Of a DNA stretch of 40,803 nt, positions 35,267 through 40,803 are shown in pieces (the stretch's first letter is position 1; the number at the start of each line of letters is the position of its first letter). Under the pieces are notes generated by a model. That model saw only the letters and a list, made by a program, of their open reading frames with translations. It ran no database searches and was not told the origin of the DNA. The translations under genes and the position numbers were made by a program. This DNA comes from Zetaproteobacteria bacterium (GTDB lineage Bacteria; Pseudomonadota; Zetaproteobacteria; Mariprofundales; Mariprofundaceae), in the NCBI GenBank assembly GCA_002753275.1, contig PEAA01000004.1, forward strand, positions 1 to 40,803, written 5' to 3'.

Positions 35267-35509
35267 ATGTCGGTTGTTGTACAGGTGATGACGCGTAAAG
35301 CATGCCATTTGTGTGAAGATGCAGAACATTTTGTACAACAACTGCACGATGAAGGGCTCTGCAATTTGATGCTGACTGATGTCGATGCCGATTTGCAACT
35401 TGCGGTGCGTTACGGTGCCGATGTCCCCATTATTTTTATCAACGATCAAGAGGTGATGCGTCATGCCGTCGATGTGGAGACGCTTCGCCACTTGGTGATG
35501 CTTGCCTGA
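35267..35509 (+). CDS. Glutaredoxin-like (DUF836) thiol-redox protein
   Basis: An 80-aa protein with a thioredoxin-like fold. The redox motif CHLC is at residues 13-16 (TRKACHLCEDAEHF) and the cis-proline is in ADVPIIFIND. It matches the glutaredoxin family PF05768 by size and pattern. No signal peptide, so it is cytoplasmic. It starts 15 nt after the DegP-like gene and may share its transcript. The partner is unknown. Confidence 0.88.
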   Translation: MSVVVQVMTRKACHLCEDAEHFVQQLHDEGLCNLMLTDVDADLQLAVRYGADVPIIFINDQEVMRHAVDVETLRHLVMLA

Positions 35510-35621
35510 ACGGTAAGATTTTGCGTTAATTTTAGAAATTACTTTTCATTCTCTCAATGTGTTGAAATAGCTTTTACAATGCGAGCAGTATGCAATAATC
35601 TCTGCCATGGTATGTACGCAT

Positions 35622-35630
35622 GGGAGGAGA
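35622..35630 (+). promoter_or_regulatory. Strong ribosome binding site that favours a TTG start for hsdR
   Basis: GGGAGGAGA lies 6 nt before TTG 35637. The nearest in-frame ATG (35646) would be 15 nt away, and the upstream ATG at 35607 lies before the site. An out-of-frame ATG at 35641 stops at once (ATG ATA TGA). Confidence 0.6.
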
Positions 35631-35636
35631 TCTTTT

Positions 35637-38372
35637 TTGTATGATATGAATCAAAATCCAGAGCAAAAGGCGCGCGATCAGATTGATCGTATGCTTGCCG
35701 CATCCGGCTGGGTGATTCAGGACAAATCGAACCTCAATCCGAATGCATCGCTTGGTGTCGCTGTGCGCGAATATCCCACCGATGTCGGCCCTGCTGATTA
35801 TGCACTGTTCGTAGATCGTAAAGCCGTGGGTGTGATTGAGGCGAAACGCGCCGAAGAGGGCCATCACCTGCTTGCCGCAGAAGATCAGGCTGAAGGTTAT
35901 GCAGGCGCCACGCTTAAATGGGTGAACAATCGTGAGCCGCTGCCTTTCATCTACGAATCCAACAGTCTTGTCACCCGCTTTCGCGATATGCGTGACCCCA
36001 AGCCCCGTTCGCGTCCGGTGTTTTCATTCCATCGCCCTGAAACATTGCAGGAGTGGCTCACTCAGCCAGCCAGCTTGCGCTCTCGGTTGCAGAATTTTCC
36101 AACGCTTCCTGTAGAGAGTCTGCGCGACTGTCAGATCAGTGCCATTACCAATCTGGAGAGTTCATTTAAACAGGCGCACCCACGCGCACTGGTGCAGATG
36201 GCGACCGGTTCAGGCAAGACATACACCGCGATCACGGCCATTTATCGCTTGCTGAAATTTGCCGGAGCCAAACGCATCCTCTTTCTGGTGGACACGAAAA
36301 ACCTTGGCGAACAGGCCGAGCAGGAGTTCATGGCCTATTTGCCCAACGATGATAATCGCAAGTTCACCGAGCTTTATAATGTGCAGCGGCTGAAGTCTTC
36401 CTATGTTCCTGCGGATGCTCAGGTCTGCATCAGCACGATTCAGCGTCTCTACTCCATTCTTAAGGGTGAAGAGATGAATGACTCCAATGAAAAGGAGAAT
36501 CCGGCTGAGCACACCATCAGGGCAAAAGAGCCATTGCCGGTCATCTACAACGAGAAGATTCCTTTAGAGTTTTTCGATTTCATCGTCATCGATGAGTGCC
36601 ACCGCTCGATCTACAACCTCTGGAAACAGGTGCTCGACTACTATGACTCGTTTCTTGTCGGCCTCACCGCCACGCCGGATAAACGCACCTTCGGCTTCTT
36701 CAATGAGAATGTGGTCAGTGAATACAGCCATGAGGATGCAGTCGCCGATGGTGTGAATGTCGGTCACGATGTGTATCTGATTGAAACCGAAGTGACAACG
36801 CAGGGCGGTGAACTGGCCGCCAAAGAGTTTGTTGATTTAAGGGATAAACTCACCCGCGAACAACGCTGGACGCAGCTTGATGAGGATGTGGAGTACACCG
36901 CCAGGCAGCTGGATAAAGATGTGGTGAATCCGAGCCAGATTCGCAACATCATCCGCACATTCAAAAACAAGTGGCCGGAGATATTTCCAGGCCGAAAAGA
37001 GCTGCCGAAAACCCTGATCTTCGCCAAGACCGACAGCCATGCCGACGACATCATCCGCATGGTTCGCGATGAGTTCGGCGAGGGCAACGAGTTCTGCAAG
37101 AAGATCACCTACCAGACCGAGGAAGACCCGAAATCCGTGCTCTCCAGCTTCCGCAATGATTTCAATCCCCGCATTGCCGTCACCGTGGATATGATTGCCA
37201 CCGGCACCGATGTGAAGGTGTTGGAGTGCCTGCTCTTCATGCGCGATGTGAAATCCAAAGGTTATTTTGAGCAGATGAAGGGGCGCGGTACACGCACCAT
37301 TGGCAAGGATGATCTGCAGAAAGTGTCCAAATCCGCAGAGGCCAAGACCCACTTTGTGATTGTGGATGCCATTGGTGTGACCAAATCATTGAAGACAGAC
37401 TCAAGGCCGCTGGAGCGCAAGCCCACCGTACCGCTGAAAGATCTGCTTTATGGCGTGATGATGGGCGCAAGCGATGAAGATACGGTGTTATCCCTGGCCA
37501 ACCGGCTTACCCGTTTATCCCGCTCGCTGAACAACGATGAGCAACGCCAGATCATGGAGAAGTCCGGCGGCGTGCCGCTCGATTCCATCGTGCGCGGCCT
37601 GCTCGAATCGGTGAATCCCGATCTGATTGAAGCGAAGGCGCATGCCTCAGGCCGTGATTATGCCGAGGTGCAATCCGAGCTGGTAAAGAACGCCACCCAT
37701 ATGTTCAGTGGTGATCTGAACAGCTGCATCGAAGGTATCCGGCGCAGCCATGAGCAGATCATTGATACGGTCAATATGGATGAGGTCACCTTCGCGGGGT
37801 GGGGCGAGCAGGACAAAGAGCAGGCCGAAGCGCTGGTGCAGGATTTCGCTGCCTTTATGGAAGAGCATAAAGACGAAATCAAGGCGCTCTCCATTTTCTA
37901 CAATCAGCCGCACAACCGTCGTGAACTCACCTTTGCCATGATCCGTGAGGTGCTGGATATTCTCAAACGCGATCGCCCGAGCCTGATGCCGAGCCGTGTC
38001 TGGATGGCTTACGAAAAGCTGGGCAAAACGAAGGTGCATTCGCCGAAAGAGGAGTTGATGGCACTGGTTTCATTGATCCGCCATATCTGCGCCATTGATG
38101 CTGAACTCACTCCCTTCGATGCAACCGTGCGCCGCAACTTCCAGAGCTGGGTGATGCAGAAACAGCGCGGTAATGCCCCGAAATTCAACGCGCAGCAGAT
38201 GGCCTGGCTGCACATGATCCGCGATCATGTGACCACCTCCTACCATATCGACCGCGACGATCTCGAATACGCCCCCTTCGATGCCAAAGGCGGCCTTGGC
38301 CGCATGCACCAACTCTTCGGCGATGAGATGGATACCCTGCTCGATGAAATGAATGAGGCATTGGCTGCATAG
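35637..38372 (+). CDS. hsdR: Type I restriction enzyme R subunit (HsdR, EcoEI-type)
   Basis: A 911-aa restriction/translocase subunit. The N-terminal nuclease domain has the PD-ExK-like residues D54, E68 and K70 (VGVIEAKR). The SF2 helicase core has Walker A ATGSGKT at about 189-195, DECH at about 319-322, GLTATPDKR and the motif VI stretch MKGRGTRT. The rest is an EcoEI-type C-terminal helical domain that binds the methylase core. The last 34 codons are duplicated after the following toxin-antitoxin genes. Base composition is clearly more GC-rich than the preceding genes, with many CTG and GCC codons, suggesting transfer. It would cut unmethylated DNA after ATP-driven translocation, together with HsdM and HsdS. 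Confidence 0.93.
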   Translation: MYDMNQNPEQKARDQIDRMLAASGWVIQDKSNLNPNASLGVAVREYPTDVGPADYALFVDRKAVGVIEAKRAEEGHHLLAAEDQAEGYAGATLKWVNNREPLPFIYESNSLVTRFRDMRDPKPRSRPVFSFHRPETLQEWLTQPASLRSRLQNFPTLPVESLRDCQISAITNLESSFKQAHPRALVQMATGSGKTYTAITAIYRLLKFAGAKRILFLVDTKNLGEQAEQEFMAYLPNDDNRKFTELYNVQRLKSSYVPADAQVCISTIQRLYSILKGEEMNDSNEKENPAEHTIRAKEPLPVIYNEKIPLEFFDFIVIDECHRSIYNLWKQVLDYYDSFLVGLTATPDKRTFGFFNENVVSEYSHEDAVADGVNVGHDVYLIETEVTTQGGELAAKEFVDLRDKLTREQRWTQLDEDVEYTARQLDKDVVNPSQIRNIIRTFKNKWPEIFPGRKELPKTLIFAKTDSHADDIIRMVRDEFGEGNEFCKKITYQTEEDPKSVLSSFRNDFNPRIAVTVDMIATGTDVKVLECLLFMRDVKSKGYFEQMKGRGTRTIGKDDLQKVSKSAEAKTHFVIVDAIGVTKSLKTDSRPLERKPTVPLKDLLYGVMMGASDEDTVLSLANRLTRLSRSLNNDEQRQIMEKSGGVPLDSIVRGLLESVNPDLIEAKAHASGRDYAEVQSELVKNATHMFSGDLNSCIEGIRRSHEQIIDTVNMDEVTFAGWGEQDKEQAEALVQDFAAFMEEHKDEIKALSIFYNQPHNRRELTFAMIREVLDILKRDRPSLMPSRVWMAYEKLGKTKVHSPKEELMALVSLIRHICAIDAELTPFDATVRRNFQSWVMQKQRGNAPKFNAQQMAWLHMIRDHVTTSYHIDRDDLEYAPFDAKGGLGRMHQLFGDEMDTLLDEMNEALAA
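38271..38370 (+). repeat. hsdR 3'-end direct repeat, left copy
   Basis: These 100 bp encode the last HsdR residues (APFDAKGGLGRMH onward, ending EALAA) and match 39962-40061 at 93 of 100 positions. Homology stops abruptly on the left: the bases before it (TCGAATAC) do not match those before the right copy. Confidence 0.95.
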
Positions 38373-38395
38373 TGGTGGGAGACATTTACCAGCAT

Positions 38396-38415
38396 GGAAA
38401 TGAGTTGACATTTCC
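38396..38415. promoter_or_regulatory. Candidate HigA operator (7-6-7 inverted repeat)
   Basis: GGAAATG (38396-38402) and CATTTCC (38409-38415) are exact reverse complements with a 6-nt spacer. The repeat covers the -35 hexamer of the predicted higB promoter, so a bound HTH dimer would block RNA polymerase. HigA-type antitoxins commonly bind such sites. A looser pair TTACCA (38386-38391) and TGGTAA (38421-38426) flanks it. Confidence 0.6.
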
Positions 38416-38433
38416 CAAATTGGTAACTATGGT
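38405..38433 (+). promoter_or_regulatory. Predicted sigma70 promoter of the higB-higA module
   Basis: A perfect TTGACA at 38405-38410 is followed after 17 nt by TATGGT at 38428-38433. Transcription would start near 38440, about 27 nt before higB. It allows the module to be transcribed independently of hsdR and may also feed hsdS. Confidence 0.65.
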
Positions 38434-38466
38434 TCCAGCGTTCTGTGGAGAGGGCACCGGGCAGTG

Positions 38467-38748
38467 ATGGTGATCGGGCGAGACAAGTTGTTGGCTTTCG
38501 GGCAAAGCCATGCCAATGCCAAGACGAAATTGGATGCATGGTATCAGGAAGCGAAGAACAGCAATTGGAAAACACCACAGGACATTAGAAACAGATATGG
38601 CAGCGCAGATTTCCTGGCGGATAATCGGGTGATCTTTAACATCAAAGGCAATCACTATCGATTAGTTGTGAAAGTGCGCTATCAGAATGGCATCGTGGCA
38701 ATCGAGTGGGTGGGAACCCATGCTGAATATAGCAAAAAGTCATTCTAG
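38467..38748 (+). CDS. higB: HigB-family toxin (RelE-like mRNA interferase)
   Basis: A 93-aa protein of the HigB_toxin family (PF09907). The family pattern is clear: SADFLADNRVIFNIKGNHYRL, then VVKVRYQNGIVAIEWVGTHAEY. HigB toxins bind ribosomes and cut mRNA during translation (family knowledge). ATG 38467 is chosen; a GTG directly before it is possible, and AGAGG lies 12 nt upstream. The gene is followed after 12 nt by its presumed antitoxin. It sits inside a type I restriction operon, after hsdR, with its own promoter. Confidence 0.9.
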   Translation: MVIGRDKLLAFGQSHANAKTKLDAWYQEAKNSNWKTPQDIRNRYGSADFLADNRVIFNIKGNHYRLVVKVRYQNGIVAIEWVGTHAEYSKKSF

Positions 38749-38760
38749 AGGAGGTCGGAT

Positions 38761-39960
38761 ATGCAGCTCAAAGTCATTAAAAATGAAGTAGAACACCAGC
38801 AGGCTGTCGCGGCATTGTTTGCTTTGATGGACAGCAATCCGGCTGAGGGCAGCAACGAGGCCGATCAGCTTGATGTGCTCTCTCTGTTGATCGAGCGCTA
38901 CGAAGAGGAAGCTTTTCCTATCGATTTGCCTGGCCCTGTTGAAGCCATTCGCTTCCGCATGGAGCAGCAGGGTTTGAGTCAGAAGGATATGGTTCCGTAT
39001 TTCGGTTCGGCTGCACGTGTTTCAGAAGTGCTCAATGGCAAGCGCCAGTTGAGTGTAAATATGATGCGCAAATTGAATATGGAACTCGGCATTCCTGCGG
39101 AAGTGCTTCTGCATGAAGCCAGGGCCGAGCTGCCTGCCAGCGAGGATGATTGGGATCAATCTGTGCTCAAGGCCATGGCTGAACGCGGTTACTTCGATGG
39201 CTTCAAAGGTTCGATGCAAGAGCTGAAAGAATATGCGGGCGAGTGGATTGGACGCTTTGCCAACCTTGTTCCCGGTATTCCACATACAGCGCCTGCTTTG
39301 CTGCGTACGACAGCCCATCAGCGTACCAACAATAAAAAAGTCGATGCTCTGGCCTTGTGGGCATGGCAGACCCGTGTGCAGCACAAGGCTGCGGCGGAGC
39401 CACTTGCCACCCCCTTTGTTCCGGGCTCGGTCGATCTGGATTTCATGCGCCGACTGGCCGGTGAATCATGGGCTGAAAGTGGCCCTGACCGCGCCTGTGA
39501 ATTTCTCAATCATCATGGGATTCATCTGATTGTGGAGCCGCATCTGCCAAAAACTTATCTTGATGGTGCGGTTATGTGCGATGCAGCAGGCCATCCCATT
39601 GTGGCGCTCTCCCTGCGCCATGATCGTGTGGATAACTTCTGGTTCACCTTGATGCATGAGCTTGCGCATGTGGCCCTGCATCTGGATGGCACTCAGGTGT
39701 TTATGGATGATCTCGATAGCAAGGGCGAAGTGGATGCTATCGAGAGTGAAGCCGATGCTCTGGCCTCCGAGGCGCTGATTCCGATGGAAGAGTGGAATAA
39801 AACAATGATCATGGCCGAGGCCGACATTCATGAGCTTGCCAGAAGGTTGCATATCAGCCCCGCCATCGTGGCCGGTCGCTGGCAGCGTGAAACGGGCAAT
39901 TACCGCAAGTTCGTCAAACTTCTCGGCCGCGATCAGGTTCGTTGTCAGTTCGATGGCTGA
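38761..39960 (+). CDS. higA: HigA-type antitoxin with HTH and ImmA/IrrE metallopeptidase domain
   Basis: A 399-aa protein, far longer than a classical HigA (about 100 aa). Residues 1-115 match HigA: an N-terminal acidic region, then an XRE-type HTH (RFRMEQQGLSQKDMVPYFGS, SEVLNGKRQLSVNMMRKL). A middle region with a Trp-rich segment follows. The C-terminal domain is ImmA/IrrE-like, with the zinc motif H299-E-L-A-H303 and a downstream acidic ligand candidate in IESEADALASEALIP. GAGGAGG lies 7 nt upstream of ATG 38761. It probably binds HigB and represses the module; the peptidase may cleave a regulator or itself, which is inference. Its 3' end directly abuts the second hsdR-tail copy. Confidence 0.88.
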   Translation: MQLKVIKNEVEHQQAVAALFALMDSNPAEGSNEADQLDVLSLLIERYEEEAFPIDLPGPVEAIRFRMEQQGLSQKDMVPYFGSAARVSEVLNGKRQLSVNMMRKLNMELGIPAEVLLHEARAELPASEDDWDQSVLKAMAERGYFDGFKGSMQELKEYAGEWIGRFANLVPGIPHTAPALLRTTAHQRTNNKKVDALALWAWQTRVQHKAAAEPLATPFVPGSVDLDFMRRLAGESWAESGPDRACEFLNHHGIHLIVEPHLPKTYLDGAVMCDAAGHPIVALSLRHDRVDNFWFTLMHELAHVALHLDGTQVFMDDLDSKGEVDAIESEADALASEALIPMEEWNKTMIMAEADIHELARRLHISPAIVAGRWQRETGNYRKFVKLLGRDQVRCQFDG

Positions 39961-40063
39961 TGCTCCCTTTGATGCCAAGGGTGGCCTCGGCCGCATGCAC
40001 CAACTCTTCGGCGAAGAGATGGATACCCTGCTCGATGAAATGAATGAGGCGTTGGCTGCATGA
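39953..40063 (+). pseudogene. hsdR 3'-terminal fragment left as a 36-codon open frame
   Basis: From ATG 39953 the frame reads MADAPFDAKGG and continues to EALAA, ending with TGA at 40061-40063. From APFDAK on it equals the HsdR C-terminus except for one Asp-to-Glu change. The ATG overlaps the higA stop by 8 nt and its stop overlaps the hsdS start (ATGA). It has no ribosome binding site of its own, so any translation would depend on ribosomes finishing higA. It is either a silent remnant or a translated coupling peptide. Confidence 0.8.
39962..40061 (+). repeat. hsdR 3'-end direct repeat, right copy
   Basis: Differs from the left copy at seven positions. Six are synonymous in the HsdR frame (GCC/GCT, TTC/TTT, AAA/AAG, GGC/GGT, CTT/CTC, GCA/GCG) and one changes Asp to Glu. 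It begins one base after the higA stop codon and keeps the junction with hsdS. Confidence 0.95.
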
Positions 40064-40803
40064 GTGAAACAGGGTCTTTGCCACCCAATTGGGAATGTGT
40101 TCGATTAGGTGGGATTTCAGATATTGTTTACGGAAAGGGGTTGCCAACGAATAAGTTGGAGGCCGATGGTTATCCTGTATTTGGCGCCAGCGGAGTTATT
40201 GGCTTCTTTTCACAATATATGTTTGAAGAGCCTCAGTTGATGATTTCATGCCGTGGCGCGAAAAGCGGAACAATAAATTTCTCCCCGGCAAAGTGTTTTG
40301 TGACGAATAACTCATTAGTTGTCGACTTTCCAATTGAGCAAAAATCATTACGTAAAACTTATTTCTACTTTCTTCAGGCCGCAGATAAGGGCGGCATGGT
40401 AACAGGAACTGCTCAACCTCAAGTGACAATCAATAACGCTGTAGAAGTAGAGCTACCTCTTCCTCCCCTTAACGAACAACACCGGATTGTGGCGAAGATT
40501 GAGGAGCTGTTTTCGGAGTTGGAGAAGGGGGTGGAGAGCCTGAAGGCGGCGAAGGCGCAGCTTGCGGTCTATCGGCAGTCGGTGCTCAAGGCGGCCTTTG
40601 AAGGCAGGCTCACCGAAGGCTGGAGAGAGGAAAATCAAAACGAACTGGAATCGGCAACCGAACTGCTGGCCCGCATCAAGTCCGAGCGCGAATCGCGCCA
40701 CGCCGCCCAACTCGCCGAATGGCAACAATCCGTAGCCGATTGGGAAGCCTCAGGCGGCAAAGCATCGGGCAGCAAGAAACCCACCAAACCCAAACCGCCC
40801 AAA
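40060..40803 (+). CDS. hsdS: Type I restriction specificity subunit HsdS, truncated by the window edge
   Basis: The frame starts MSETGSLPPNWECVRLG and runs 248 codons to the right edge without a stop. The first part is a target recognition domain of the Methylase_S type (GYPVFGASGVIGFF, GTAQPQVTI). It ends in the family hallmark LPPLNEQHRIVAKIEELFSE, followed by the coiled-coil conserved spacer (QSVLKAAFEGRLTEGWR) and a Lys/Pro-rich linker. The second recognition domain lies outside the window. Its start overlaps the stop of the duplicated hsdR tail by 4 nt (ATGA), the coupling expected between hsdR and hsdS. The first 400 bp are AT-richer than the spacer region. Confidence 0.93.
   Translation, partial: MSETGSLPPNWECVRLGGISDIVYGKGLPTNKLEADGYPVFGASGVIGFFSQYMFEEPQLMISCRGAKSGTINFSPAKCFVTNNSLVVDFPIEQKSLRKTYFYFLQAADKGGMVTGTAQPQVTINNAVEVELPLPPLNEQHRIVAKIEELFSELEKGVESLKAAKAQLAVYRQSVLKAAFEGRLTEGWREENQNELESATELLARIKSERESRHAAQLAEWQQSVADWEASGGKASGSKKPTKPKPPK

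Noticed and set aside
38272-40061. Insertion sequence around the higB-higA module
   Set aside because: No transposase, no terminal inverted repeats, and the 100-bp direct repeats are coding sequence, not a short target duplication.
1-40803. CRISPR array
   Set aside because: No regularly spaced repeats were seen; the only tandem repeat is the coding repeat in infB.

Overview
The window looks like one continuous chromosomal stretch of a Pseudomonadota bacterium. It combines a rimP-nusA-ylxR/ylxQ-infB-rbfA-nrnA-truB operon, AddAB-type (not RecBCD) recombination nucleases, a yfgM-bamB-der block and a ratA-rnfH pair. This mixture of alpha-like traits (YlxR-YlxQ fusion, AddAB) and gamma-like traits (YfgM/BamB/Der, RatA/RnfH, RimK with its zinc-protease partner) would fit a lineage such as the Zetaproteobacteria or a deep gamma-like group. 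That placement is inference from gene content; no 16S gene is present.

Layout. 1-356: C-terminal receiver domain of a gene cut by the window edge. 517-5808 (minus): mscS, a RimK-associated protease, rimK, an aspartoacylase-like hydrolase and a B12-binding radical SAM protein, overlapping or nearly so. 5960-14852 (plus): the rimP-to-truB translation/transcription operon with its own promoter and leader hairpin, ending in a periplasmic cyclophilin. A bidirectional terminator at about 14.88-14.91 kb separates it from a long minus-strand series. 14941-20105 (minus): CNT nucleoside transporter, orphan peptide-type binding lipoprotein, MltD-like transglycosylase, CheX-like protein and CheY-like regulator. 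20168-28696 (minus): addA, addB, two small genes, a DUF4438 gene and trmB. 28824-29467 (minus): a stand-alone response regulator and tRNA-Pro(GGG). 29777-35509 (plus): yfgM-like gene, bamB, der, ratA, rnfH, a DegP/DegQ protease and a small glutaredoxin-like protein.

From about 35.6 kb the base composition and codon choice change by eye (more GC, many CTG and GCC codons) and an accessory defence region begins. It holds a type I restriction R subunit (hsdR), a HigB toxin, a HigA-type antitoxin fused to an ImmA/IrrE metallopeptidase, and the start of a type I specificity subunit (hsdS) that runs off the right edge. No methyltransferase gene (hsdM) is seen inside the window.

The most notable observation is that the higB-higA module is flanked by two direct copies, 100 bp each and 93 percent identical, of the 3' end of hsdR. 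The left copy completes the present hsdR reading frame. The right copy lies just after the higA stop and keeps an ATGA stop/start overlap with hsdS. Removing the module by recombination between the copies would restore a seamless hsdR-hsdS operon. Six of the seven differences between the copies are synonymous and the seventh is Asp/Glu, so both probably evolved as functional HsdR C-termini. The module also carries a near-consensus promoter whose -35 lies inside a perfect inverted repeat, which is a good candidate for HigA autoregulation.
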